Notes under the pieces: generated by a model
The model's input: the letters and a program-made list of their open reading frames with translations, nothing else
The model's database searches: none
Told to the model about the DNA's origin: nothing
Assembly: GCF_017562075.2 (NCBI RefSeq)
Contig: NC_054081.1
Coordinates: 10,479,264 to 10,543,263 of the forward strand
From: Anopheles merus
Lineage: Eukaryota; Arthropoda; Insecta; Diptera; Culicidae
Direction of reading: 5' to 3'
Length of the DNA stretch: 64,000 nucleotides
Part shown: positions 1 to 11,138 of the stretch, one piece after another
How positions within the stretch are numbered: position 1 is the first letter of the stretch
Layout: each line of letters opens with the position of its first letter
Translations under genes and position numbers: made by a program

Positions 1-1418
1 CATCGTGATGTTCGGAGATGCCTGAATCGTCAGAGAAAGTTAGACAGAGTTTTCTACTGTTTATGCACCCTTTTGCCTTGTTTCCTGGTCCTGCGTTTCC
101 AGCGCTGTCAATTGGGCGCGTTTAACCCTCATTCCATCCGATCAACATGTTTTGCAAAGATTTAAAGCAATTTGCGTAAAAGGGCAGGAGCCCTGGGAAG
201 TTATGTGAGAAAGTTTATGGTCACCCAAATAAACAAAAAATTCACACGCGTATACACGATGTTATCGTACTTGAACATCGTTACTTGTTGTTTTTGTTCT
301 ATTTCTCGGTTGCTAACATGTTCCACTCCGCCGCCCATCAGCACAGGTGTGGTACTATTTTTTGGCAAGAGTTTGCATGTTGGTGTTTTGAGTTGAGCTC
401 GTATGAAGCTCTGTCATACCGAAGCATGCATGGTTAATGTAAAAGTCCAGCTAGACCTTACAAATTTCCGGGATGCCAACCTAGTAAAACAAGTAGAATA
501 AGAATTATTATAAGTAAGACAATAAATTCGCGACACCATATCCTTATTGTAGGTAAAACTTGAAAGGTTGCGTGGGCTTTGGTGAGCTAAATGAAGGATA
601 ACCTTATTTTTCTATGATCTTATTATGGACCTCACTATTGAAATTTGGGATGAAGTTAGTCTGTGCATGTGAGTATTTTTTTTTCAAATTACGATCCCTT
701 AAATTTTGGCTCGTTTTATTCCTATCCTTTTAAATCATTTCCAAGCTGTGAAAAAGGTAGCAGCAATTTGGAACTCGCTCGAATACGGGAAAGAGGGCCT
801 TCAATGGAGTGGAAAATTCTACCCGTTCTCTCAGCCGCCCTCCCGAAACTAAGTTTGTCTTCTCGAGGAGCGTTTAAAACTGATGTTGTATTGCAGGAAG
901 CGATTGTATACTCAACATTACTTTTCGCATGTGACTCGATGATGCGCATGAGAAAGAGAGATAATATATCTAGAACATCGTTCGATCGTGTGGCAAAATG
1001 TGTGATGCTATGGTAGAATTTGAACAAGTTTTTGTGGGCGCTGAAACGGATGCTGTGGCAGTCACCGACTGGGGATTGAGTTTCCAGCCTTCCGGCTTTT
1101 AACCAATTATGCATACTTGATGATGTGCAGTACATTGTACCCCTCCCTAAATGTTATCAGCCGGTGCCAATGCGTATGAGCGATAGTTTAGAATTTATGG
1201 AGCAAAAACAGCGTTTAACATTGCGAGAATAACTACAAACTGCGTGAAAATCTGGAGGAAGTTGAAACAATATTTTAGCACTTGTCTATAAATTGAGGTA
1301 ATGTCACAAAAATGTCAAACACAGTAGAACGCCCAAGAAACCATTCCTGTGCCTAAAGCCTAAAAGTTTTACCGTCGGTTGCTAAAACTTAAATTGTGGT
1401 TTTGTATTCAATGTATTC
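1..1418. other. Non-coding stretch, nothing recognised
   Basis: The open frames here are short, overlap on both strands, and show no splice sites or codon structure that I can defend. No tRNA boxes, tandem arrays or transposon ends were seen. It reads as intron or intergenic DNA leading up to the first hAT-like element. Confidence 0.5.
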
Positions 1419-1426
1419 GTAAGATG

Positions 1427-2163
1427 TAGTGGTGGGAGTTCGGAATCGAAAGTATTTGATTCCGATTCCGTGTTCGGAATCAATTCCTGAGCCGATTCCG
1501 ATGCTGGAAACGATTCCGATGCTGGAAACGATTCCGATTCCGGAGTCGATTCCGGAGCCGATTTCGGAGTTGGTTCCGGAATTGATTCCAGGATTAGAAT
1601 CAGCTCCGGAATTAGAATTATCGCTGGAATCGGAATCGACCTGGGAATCGCAATTTGCTCCGGTAAAGGAATCGGTCTTGACTCCAGAAATGGAGTTAGC
1701 TCCAAAATGAGAATTAGTTTTCGAATTGAAACAAGAAGTGTGGGAAGCGAAATAAGTCCGGGAATCTTTATGTAAATAGAACATTTACAAGTAAATTTTG
1801 ATTCTTTGCCACTATCAACACGTAGCATCATTGAACCCAAACGTCTGTTCCTATGAAGTTGCCGAAACCGACTCCGTCTCGAAGCCAATTATGACATTGG
1901 AGTCAATTCCGATGTCGGAGCCGATTTTGATACCGGAGCCAATTCCGGAACCGATTCCAATTCCGATTCCAATTTCGGAACCAATTCCGAAGCTGATTCT
2001 GATTCCGGATCCAATTCCGATTCCGGAGTCGATTCCGATTCCGGAGCCAATTCCGATTCCAATTTCGGAACCAATTCCGGAGCCGATTCCGGAACCAATT
2101 TTGAAGCCGATTCCGGAAACAGCCGGATCGATTCCGACGAAATCTTCATGTTTCCCATCACTA
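1427..2163 (+). mobile_element. hAT-like non-autonomous element with GGAATC-type arrays (copy 1)
   Basis: The element begins TAGTGGTGGGAGTTCGGAAT and ends, read inward on the other strand, TAGTGATGGGAAACATGAAG. It is flanked by an 8-bp target site duplication that differs at one base: GTAAGATG at 1419-1426 and GTAAGTTG at 2164-2171. Eight-bp duplications and TAGTG.TGGG ends are typical of hAT transposons. Both arms are built from degenerate 6-bp words (GGAATC, GATTCC, GGAGCC). They flank a unique core of about 160 bp near 1720-1880 that carries the words TTTACAAGTAAATTTTGATT and GAACCCAAACGTCTGTTCC. The core reappears inverted near 14440-14580. Open frames in the arms, rich in PIPEPI or SESE, are products of the repeat and not genes. 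No transposase is encoded. Confidence 0.85.
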
Positions 2164-2171
2164 GTAAGTTG

Positions 2172-3825
2172 GTCTTAAGGCTATCCATTTGAGACATAGA
2201 TGTTATGATCAACTGATCTTATACTCGGGATGGACATCGAAAAAGAGCTGCATTTCAAAACTACACATCTCTTTAGGACAATTCAGGACTCAATCCACAT
2301 CTCTTTAGGACACCAAAAGACCTTGATAACGATATGAACTCTACGTGTAACATTACAGATTACCTTAAGGTGAGATCAGGAAAGACACATTGGAATTCAT
2401 GTTTGGTAACATGATGTTTGATAGCTGGTTCTAATGTGAGCAGCCCACTATAATGTTGATGATGAGAATAATGTGTTTTAAACTAAAACGGTGTGTATAA
2501 TTGAGACGTTTTGATTTATTTCAAGTTATTCAAGATTTTTGTAGATGGGCCCTTTCAGTCTTGAATGAGTTTTGTTATAGGTATTGTAAGCCACAAGCCA
2601 AGACATTCAAAGTTTTTTAAAAATATTATTTGCATCATCAATAATCAATAATACTGTCAAAGAAATAGTGAACTACAAATATCTTCTAACATATTAGAGA
2701 TATGAAGACATATTTTATTTGTTTAGATGCAAGTATCTTTTTATAGTAAATTTGTCGTCTAGTAAGGTAGAGATCATGATCATGAAAGGTGTCCATGCCT
2801 GTTATACGTACCAATCCCTAGCCATCGTATCTCGTAATTGTTTGAAGGCTCCGGCTCTGCAGAGCCTGCGTACGTTCTCTGAGCCCTTTGTGGTTAATAT
2901 TATAAAGCCCTTTTCGAATGTTCCTGATACCTTCCGTAGTCTGTTGATACATGGGGCAGGGTCACTAGCAGGGTTGTGATTCCTGGGATGTCCCGGGAGA
3001 TCCAATCTTGGATATTTGGTGACACATGTTCCCACTGTGCACGAACAGGGACGCCCGGATAGGAGTCGAATTGGGGAGCCTAGAATATCCCTCAAAGTTC
3101 CATTGAATCCTATCCCATTGCAGCGCAGAGAATAAACAAATATTTTCTTTATTGGTACATTAAATTCTTACAACTTTGGCAAAGACTTTCAATTTTTTTA
3201 ACTTCGAAAATCAATAATTGCATATCTTTTTACTCTGCTGATGTATAAAGCATCGATCAGCGAAGATAATATTTTGAAAGTGAAATATTCAACCTAAAAA
3301 AAAACTATACCAATCAATTGTATTTGCTTTCCCTCCGCTCTCATCACATCATTGGCACCCCGAGGAATGATAATGCATCGGTATCGCATGCAAACTGGCG
3401 CGCGCTCACCGAGAATGTCGATTTAATTAATGTGGAAACACAATACAGCCCATAAATCGATGCCATCGCTGCATCTTTCGCAGCGGCTTTAATTTTGCAG
3501 TTTTTATTTTCCACCTTCCCCCTCCCCCCCCTCCCACATCCTTTTGCAAGGTGAGCAAAATAAATGAGTGCTCGCATGCCGCCCCGGCCCCAAACCCTAA
3601 TTGTGCGGGATGGATCAGGAGCCGGCAAACTCAATATGCAGCCCCATCAATCACTCTAATCACGTGCGCAAACGCATTAAACTTGAGCTGACATATGATT
3701 TCATTACCCTGCTTTGACCCGTCCCTACCACTCTCCACTCTCTGTTCCGCTCCCATCATTACATGCTGCAATAGATTGAGCTTTCGATGGCATTATTTAT
3801 GCATTTTCATTACACTTCAACGTCG
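2172..3825. other. Non-coding stretch
   Basis: No gene or intact transposon was seen. A 23-bp string at 2540-2562 (TGTAGATGGGCCCTTTCAGT followed by CTT) recurs exactly at 47511-47533, so at least part of this stretch is likely an unrecognised repeat family. The 86- and 97-codon frames near 2719-3095 overlap on opposite strands and lack supporting signals. Confidence 0.45.
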
Positions 3826-3830
3826 TGGTA

Positions 3831-3850
3831 GTCGTCGTCGTCGTCGTCGT
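3831..3850. repeat. GTC trinucleotide microsatellite
   Basis: There are about seven perfect GTC units. The frame gives polyarginine or a similar homopolymer, and no surrounding coding structure is seen. Confidence 0.9.
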
Positions 3851-3984
3851 GCCAGTTCCTCGGTTTGCCGAAGGTGTGCTCGATACCGTGTACGGAAGAA
3901 GCGGTTCATTTAAAAATAAATTTATGATCGAATCGTGCCTCCACCGCCAAACCGGTAATCAACAAACCGCTTCACTGGAGTGGA

Positions 3985-3993
3985 TATAAAAGG
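3985..3993 (+). promoter_or_regulatory. Possible TATA box
   Basis: The string GGATATAAAAGGG matches a consensus TATA box. A second TATAAAA lies at about 4076. No arthropod initiator (TCAGT-like) stands at the expected distance and no downstream gene was identified, so this may be chance in an AT-rich region. Confidence 0.15.
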
Positions 3994-4820
3994 GCGTGGG
4001 GTAAAGAGACTGGTCGACTACAACTACAAAAAAAAAAGAAGACAAAGGGTTCGAACAAATCGAGCAAAACATGGCTATAAAACCGATAACACACGGTTTC
4101 TAGCACGAAGGTTCCTCGCTTGCGCCTTCTCTCGAGCACTCGGCACTGCCACGGCACCTTCCAGCCAGGGTGCAGCGCAACTGCTTTTCGTGTCGATTTG
4201 CCGCTCGGTTCAGGTAAGGCGTGTGGGGAGCCATAAATTTCCTTCCCATACTGCACACGTTTAAGATGCAAGGCGGGGGTGTGTGTAGCAGTGAGAGTGC
4301 AATATTGACGGGATAAAGGAAGGTGACCTAACCGAGCAGAGCAGGGGAAGAAAAAAAGAAAGAAAGAGCAACGATACACAGTGGCATAAATTGTGCTTGC
4401 AAGGTGCAGTCCATCGCAAAGACGATGAGCAACTGAGTGGAATGTGGTTGCTGCTCCATTTTTTTTGTATACACGAAATAAAAGAAGTTGGCAGAAGACG
4501 AACCCGGACCCATCACTCCGGGCTGGCTGCTTGAGGTAGATTAATGTGATTGACACAGCCGACAGCCCGGGCACGGGGAAAAAGCGAGTGGTCCCGGCCT
4601 TGCCCGAGCGGGGATAAATAAAACGAGGTTAAGAGATAAGGAAAATGCCTCTTGGTGTCTTGGCTCGCCTGCTTGGTTCTGCTCGCTTGATGGAGTGGGG
4701 ATTTGTTTATGTGTGTAGCTTGCTCACTTCTTTTCAATTATTATCCCTCGCACAGAATGGTCGCGCATCGGAAATTGCAACCGTTGCATGCAGCGAACGA
4801 ACGCACTAAATAGCTTGCTT

Positions 4821-4863
<43 letters not shown>

Positions 4864-6510
4864 TCCTCCTGGTTGATCGTTTTTTTTGTTTGTGTTGGCC
4901 ATTACCAACGCTAAACGGGTTCCATTTGCTCGCAGCGTTCGAATTGTAACGTACAAACAATCGATCTTGATTAGCGGAGGAAAAGTCTGCTACCTCGCCC
5001 ACTCAGGCGAGCTAATTTACGGTGCGCTAGAAAGCTGTTTTACACAGCACCGATCAGTAACAGCAATCTAACATTACACGGGCCATTAATTTATGAGCTT
5101 GGGCTTCATTTGCGGCTCATTTTGGTTTCGAGTTTTTTTTTATTGGCTTATGTGGTGTCAATTTTTTTACACATTACAATCTTTTATTATTGTAACATTT
5201 TGGTTCCCTACCCGTTGATTTCCATTAAATGCCTTATAATTGCCTTGTAATTGCCGGCGAATTGAAGGCGATTAGCAGTGCATTTAGCAGTAATTAAATG
5301 CCCTTGATATATTTCAGTGAAATATTTCGTTTTGAATTTGGAATTTGAATTTGCAATGGCCAAAAGAGATTCCGTGTGTGAGATTCGATAGTACGATAGC
5401 AGCCCTGAGCTATTTCACTCTTTTAAAAATGGTTTCAATTATTCAGTTCTTAAATACAAGAACGTTGAAAGGTGTTAATACTATATCAAACTCATTTCTG
5501 TACTTCTCGTAAAAGGTGAAATGGAATAAATATTTCACCCATCCTGATAGTGAAGGGTGAACATTGTGAAATAAATTCGTTTTTTAAAGAGGCACTATTT
5601 TATTTTTACTCCGTCCATAAATTTTTTTTATAATAATTATAGCGAGAAAACTAGTAATATAAACAAATACAAAAAAAAAGAAAATCATTTATCAAAATAT
5701 AACTAAGGTTTGAACACATGCTCTCTCGGTTCGGAAGCGAAAGCATCGTCACTGCTCTATTTCGCAGCTAAATTTGTGAAGGAGCAAAACCGGTATATAA
5801 ACAAATTACGATGACGGGAAGCTGTTTGTTCTCGTTCAATTCTAAATTTGAAAGCTTTCGAAGCGGATCCGTTACAGCCGTGTAAGTTTCGGTTGAAATC
5901 TTTGGTCGCCCTCTAAGGCGACTAAGGCCTCAAATGCCTTCTAAACGCCTTCAAAATCTTTTAAAGCAGGTAGTATTGTATCTTTTCTTACGCTTCTTAA
6001 AATGGTCAAATGGTTTTTAATCTCGAAAAGCAAAACATCAACTTCTCATTAAGTTTCAAACGCTATTTACTCTTTTCAAAGCTTACCATCTTTATTAGAA
6101 GGTTTATATGCAGTAAATGATTTGAATAGCAAGTAATTTGCAGATAGAAGATGAAGATATATATGAAGATCATGAAATAACGTTTACATATGTTGGAATG
6201 TCGAGGCGATCTATTATAAACAAAGCTCCTACAAGGTCAGACAAGATCAAATCCAGTTCGTTTACACCGTAGCAATAACTCACAGTCAGAGTACGTAGTA
6301 TATTACAGGGTTTCTCGAACCAACTCAACACCATAAGCAAATAATTCAAACCTGTAAAATATATTTCAACAATAACAATGGAAACTCGAATGATCTGTCA
6401 TAGGTGGCTTTGTGTACTCAACAAGTACACGTTGGCTAGAGAAACTCTGTAAGTATAGCCCCATTTGTTTGTAACGCAGCCAAAAAAAGAATATTTTTGG
6501 GATGTAGGGA
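3994..6510. other. Non-coding stretch with a CT microsatellite
   Basis: The moderately GC-rich part (3990-5000) has frames on both strands, including 200 minus-strand codons at 3972-4574, but no convincing exon. The part beyond 5080 is AT-rich. A TATATAAA motif lies at about 5793 without an identifiable transcript. An imperfect run of short words (CTAAGGCG, CTAAACGCC) lies near 5910-5960. Nothing else was recognised. Confidence 0.4.
4822..4861. repeat. CT dinucleotide microsatellite
   Basis: This is a perfect CT run of about 20 units. It produces the ERERER-type minus-strand frames nearby, which are not genes. Confidence 0.95.
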
Positions 6511-6521
6511 TTTATTTTATT
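6511..6521 (-). terminator. Candidate poly(A) signal, tandem AATAAA (minus strand)
   Basis: TTTATTTTATT on the plus strand reads as two overlapping AATAAA hexamers on the minus strand, about 180 bases beyond the stop codon of the candidate terminal exon at 6699. The hexamer is common in AT-rich DNA, so it supports that exon only through its position. Confidence 0.35.
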
Positions 6522-6698
6522 AAAATAGTTATAATATTTGTTACATAATCATATCAACATTAATATTTAGTTAAATTTTCAAAAATTTTAATTTTCAACT
6601 CTATATTAGTTTAAATTAGTTTTATCCTGCTTTTTTGTGTTAAAGTGCCCACTGTGCAGCGAACGTGTTTGCGAGTGTCACCAGTGTAAATAATGCAT

Positions 6699-6825
6699 TT
6701 ATCGTGATACACCATGCGCCTCCATTTCGAAAGCTTCCCTATCGAACTGGCCGGCATTGAGCGCAGTGTCCTCAAAAAGCACTCTATCAATCTCGTTTGC
6801 CTGCATCGATGCGTTGCTGTCTAAA
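6699..6825 (-). CDS. Candidate terminal coding exon of an unidentified minus-strand gene
   Basis: On the minus strand a long pyrimidine tract (CTATCTCTATCTTTTTTGTT) runs into TTTTTAG at 6827-6826, with an alternative AG at 6822-6821. About 42 codons then follow, ending in TAA at 6699. The peptide is polar and acidic, starts near DSNASMQANE and ends FEMEAHGVSR. A tandem AATAAA lies about 180 bases downstream. Pyrimidine tract, acceptor, varied non-repetitive codons, stop and poly(A) signal in the right order are what a last exon needs. I do not recognise the protein. With acceptor 6821 the exon begins in phase 1, which matches the donor phase of the candidate exon at 39597. It could still be a chance open stretch. 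Confidence 0.4.
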
Positions 6826-6829
6826 CTAA

Positions 6830-8239
6830 AAACAAAAAAGATAGAGATAGTGTCTGTGGGTGTGAGAGAGCGGTAGAGAAGGGAAGAATGGTAGTGCAGA
6901 AGAGATAAATAACTGGCGTGGCCGTACATCGGATCAGTGTCACAAAAATTATGGGAAAAAATCAACATGGAATCAAAACACGCACACCTCCGTCCATCCG
7001 GCCCCGACGGTAGAGCACAAAATTCTCTTGAAATACTGAATAGAAAAAAAAAACAACAAATACATCGACACTAACCCCCATTTGGCAGGTGTGAGATATG
7101 TGTTTTATCTGCCTCGCTCCCCCTGTCTCTCTCGCTCTCTCTCTTTTCCCAATTCCGCCCAACTCTTCCGATTTTATCACATCGCAACAGCAGCACAGGG
7201 CTTAGCGCAAACTTTTAGAATTAGTACACCGCCCAACGGGAAATCAGCACGGGATCGGGATCGATTTCATCGGTTTATACTGGATGATGTGCCCCGCGGG
7301 AACCGGCTATTTGCTCCTCTGCCCGCATCTTGCCGGGTCAGTATCGCCCCCTCCCCCCCCCAAAAACGGATGGGTGGAAATTCGAGAAATCTCATTTATA
7401 ATCACGCGGTGCGTGCTTCACCGACGGGCTGTCGTCGGTGAGTAGCGCCGTGCACGAAATGCTTTGTCTGCTTTGATTGATGGGTTTTATGGGTGCGTTG
7501 AGCTAAACGCCATCCCAATTGGATTGGATTGGACACAGTGGAGAGGAAGAAAAGCAGAAAGAGAGACAGAGAGAAAGATAGAGAGAGAGAGAGAGAGAAA
7601 GACAGAGAAAGAAAAAAAGAAAGAGAAGATAGAGACATTTTAGAAGATTTTTCCTGTTGCAATGAATGTTGATATTTTAAGATACTCGTTAGAACATATA
7701 CCACATTTCTTCGAATTACAGACAGTTATTATCGATCTTCTAATTCAATTATTATCGATCAAACCTCTTTTAACCCCATTTATTAAAGCAAACCTTCTAC
7801 ATTTGAGAAAAAATAAAGATTTCGAATAATTTTACTAGAAACATAGCAAAAACAAAAAATCATAAAATTACAACAATATTTTGGTTCATATTCTGAACAA
7901 TTTCGAGTTCATGAGTTCACTCTCACGCTACACTTTAGTTTAGTTTAGTTTATTAATAGTTTATTAGTTTTTTACCTTTTTTTCTAAACACCCAATTCCC
8001 TAGGAGTTCCCTAGATCGACAGAACGACGGTCGTAAAACAACGGAGTTTGGGCTTTTCTCTTGTGCTCTAAGAAGGATAGAGCCGAAAAACTTCTATACG
8101 AATTAACGGTCTTTCCCATACGGCTATCAAGGCATTTGTCACATATATCTTCACATAACGTTGTGTTATTTTGTCATTGTCACTGTTTAAACACATATTT
8201 TTATGAAACCTTAGAAGCGTCTTCAACAGAGCACCATTT
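6830..8239. other. Non-coding stretch with a GA-rich run
   Basis: It contains a degenerate GA/GAAA run at about 7555-7635 and AT-rich DNA beyond 7640. The 119-codon plus-strand frame at 7082-7441 overlaps minus-strand frames and has no splice support. A TTTAG-repeated stretch near 7935-7960 was noted. No gene was recognised. Confidence 0.4.
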
Positions 8240-9530
8240 GGTATGTTGGTATGAACAAGTTCACCGCTCCGAGAAGCATGCTTTGGAAGAGCAAAACATG
8301 CGGGAACTTGAGCAAACCAGAGAGGCGTACGGAACCGACACAAAAGTTTTACCAAGCGATAGCAGGTCACTGAAATAACGTTGTATCTAAGGTAACCTGC
8401 TGTCGCAAAAAGAATGGCGATCTGGTCAGTAACCAGCCAGAGGTCCTCTCGCGGTGGGCTCAGTACTTTGATGAATTACTCAACGACCAGTTTAACGAAC
8501 GGCTAGAATCGCCACTAGCAGATAGTGTCATGATAAAATATTCTCCCTGATTCTTCAGGATCGCCTTGTCCCGCATGTCGAAGAGATAGTCGGAAACTAT
8601 CAAAGAGGAACGAAACGAAACATCAACCACTGATCTTCTCTATGGAAAGATATTGGAGAAGATGGCTGAATACAGAAACGACACATACCATTTCTGCATT
8701 GACTTCAAAGCCGCATATGATAGCATAGCCAGGAAAAAACTATATGACGCTATGAGCTCTATGGAATCCCTGCCAAACTGATAAGGTTAGTTAGAATGAC
8801 TATGTCCAACGTCACTTGCCAAGTGAAGGTGGATGGATAACTCTCAGGATTTTTTGCTACCACCAAGGGTCTACGCCAGAGGGACGGGCTTTTCTGTCTC
8901 CTATTTAACCTGGCACTAGAGAGGGCCATCCGCGATTCGAGGGTGGAGACTACGGGAACCAACTTCTGTAAGTCAACCCAGATCCTGGCATACGCTGATG
9001 ATATAGACATCATTAGTCTGCGACTCTCCTATGTAGCAGTAGCTTACCAAGGGATCGAGCAGACGGCAGAGAGCCTCGGATTGCAGATAAACGGGGCAAA
9101 GACCAAACTGATGGTGGCAACATTAGCTCGCCTACCAATAAATAATCAGAATCTACGTAGGCGTGACGTGCTGACAGGTGAACGCACTTTTGAAGTCGTC
9201 CCAGAATTCACATATGTTGGGTGCTGACTGCCAACCGGTGATTCTACAGCCTGAAAAATCAATTCACCTCAAAGAACCTGTCGCGACGGACGAAGCTGGG
9301 ACTATACAGTACCTATATAGTTACTCACATACACCTGTGAGACATGGACGCTGTCCAAATCTGACGAAACCCTCTTAGCTGCGTTCGAGAGGAAGATGCT
9401 CAGAAGGATACTTGGCCCCGTATGTGTGGAAGGACAATGGAGGAGCCGCTATAATGACGAGCTCACTGTCGTGCAGCGTATCATGCTCCGGAATTTAAAA
9501 TATGATACAAAATCAAAAAAGAATTATACA
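8240..9530 (+). pseudogene. Degenerate RTE-like non-LTR retrotransposon (reverse transcriptase)
   Basis: The pieces read in order in shifting plus-strand frames. First is a connector containing EEQNMRELEQTR, then SNQPEVLSRWAQYFDELLND near 8420-8500, the stretch typical just before the reverse transcriptase domain. The reverse transcriptase motifs FCIDFKAAYDS (8692-8721), GLRQRD (8868-8885) and AYADDIDII with catalytic YADD at 8991-9002 follow. The tail has CETWTLSKSDE (about 9336-9370) and FERKMLRRILGP, a signature of RTE-type and related elements. Several stops and frameshifts break it, for example after MSSMESLPN near 8780, at VDG-stop near 8838 and at 9225. No endonuclease domain was seen upstream, so it is 5' truncated. 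It is dead and contributes no host function. Confidence 0.85.
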
Positions 9531-10270
9531 TGTGTTTGGAAGAAATTCCGAGTACAATTTGATGAAATGCTGTTATTTTATACGTTTATAACCACATCCT
9601 TAATATAGTCCGATGTATTTTTATGCACTTGGACACGATTTATAGGAATTATCAAGCAAATAAGGCGGCGCTCTGGTACCAATCGAACGAGACAAACAAC
9701 CACGAGTCTGTTCGATAGGTGCTCCGTCAGCTGTTCGATGTCTTATAGACCTGTCATGATGCACTGCAATACGCCTGTCTTTGCATCTCGAAAATGTAGG
9801 GGGAAGATTCAACAAATAATTTACTAGTTATTTACATCAATAATTACATAAAAATCATTCAAATTTTATATTTAAAAATGTAAACAAACGTCCATGCGAA
9901 AACACATACAGTGCATACACATGCATTATGTACACACCATAGTTTAATACGTTTCAAACCTGTATATTTGATGTTATGATTGATTGTGAAGCATTACAAT
10001 AATTACTGATAGCTATTTTAACAATTTTGCACAAACTACGTAAACAAACTTGAAAATGTCCCGAATTGAATTCTATCTACTGTAGCTGTAAAGCGTTTGA
10101 CAGCCAAGGTACTCACAGCACAGGTAGGTATCGAACATCATAGACAGAATAAACTGACATGTTGGACTCGATGTTTGTATTGTTTGTTTGTACCTGACAG
10201 TCAACCTCCCTATTATTATATGGGTTTGTTTGTGTCGGATGTCGTGTTCGATTGGTGCTAGAGCGCCGCC
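9531..10270. other. Non-coding stretch
   Basis: AT-rich DNA follows the LINE tail. The short frames do not stand out, and no TIR ends or RNA genes were seen. Confidence 0.45.
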
Positions 10271-10613
10271 TAAAGGCCGGGCTACATTGATCGTACTCCA
10301 TAGCGTAATTTCGATTTTCACTAGTGCATCTGGCGACGGCTGACTGAAGCATTTTGCCAAACAATTTGTAGCCGCTTCAGGAAATATGTTATTTTTCTAT
10401 TTTTTTCACTCAAACTGGTCTGGAAAAGCTTTTCCATTAATAGATATATGTTGTGCAAGTATTTCAACCATTTTCGCATCAAAAACGATGAAAAAACAAC
10501 TTAAATTTGACCATTCTCTCGACGACCAAAAAAAGCTTCCACCAGCTTCCGCCAGATGCGCTAGTGAAAATCAAAATTACACTATGGAGTACGGTCAATG
10601 TAGCTCGGCCTTA
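10271..10613 (+). mobile_element. TIR element (MITE), copy 1 of a head-to-head pair
   Basis: The ends are inverted repeats: TAAAGGCCGGGCTACATTGA at the left and, reading inward from the right, TTAAGGCCGAGCTACATTGA. The TIR continues through a long inner arm (CGTACTCC, CACTAGTGCATCTGGCG against its complement), so each arm is roughly 75-80 bp. The middle contains GCCGCTTCAGGAAATATGTT. No transposase frame and no confident target site duplication were found, so the superfamily is undetermined. Confidence 0.75.
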
Positions 10614-10780
10614 AAACTGCATCGGTTTGAAGCAAAAATACTAAGTAGGCCTGTGGTGATGAACTGACCGACAAAAACTTTGTATTTACTGTCAGCACCT
10701 ACTAGTGGTCAGACACATTTTCAATTGATTCTAGTACATGACGGCAATCATCTAAAATTTTAAATGTAGCATGACCAGGG

Positions 10781-11138
10781 TAAAGGCCTGGGGACACTGT
10801 CCGTACTCGCAAGTGTAATTTTGATTTTCACCAGCGCATCTGGCGGCGGCTGGTGGAAGCTTTTTTTGGTCATCGAGGAAATGGTCATGCCGGATCTCAA
10901 AATTAAGTAGTTTTTTCCATCGTTATTTGTCACAAAAATGGATGCAATACGTGCAAGACATGTGCATTTACCTTTTGAAAACTCGTTTTGTCCGAATTAA
11001 TTAAAAAATATGGAAAAATAACATATTTTCTGAAGCGGCTCCAAATTGTTTACCAAATTGCTTCCGACAGCCACCGACGGATGTGCTAGTGAAAATCGAA
11101 ATTACACTACGGAGTACGATCAATGTAGCCCGGCCTTA
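10781..11138 (-). mobile_element. TIR element (MITE), copy 2 of the pair, inverted
   Basis: It starts TAAAGGCCTGGGGACACTGT and ends ATCAATGTAGCCCGGCCTTA, so the TIRs match those of 10271-10613. Its middle, read on the minus strand, contains AGCCGCTTCAGAAAATATGT, matching the middle of copy 1 in inverted orientation. The two copies are about 168 bp apart and form a large inverted repeat. It has no coding capacity. Confidence 0.75.

Noticed and set aside
1429..2212. Pro/Ile- and Ser/Glu-rich frames of 86-168 codons on both strands
   Set aside because: They are translations of the GGAATC-type arrays of a hAT-like element, occur in several frames at once, and have no independent coding signal.
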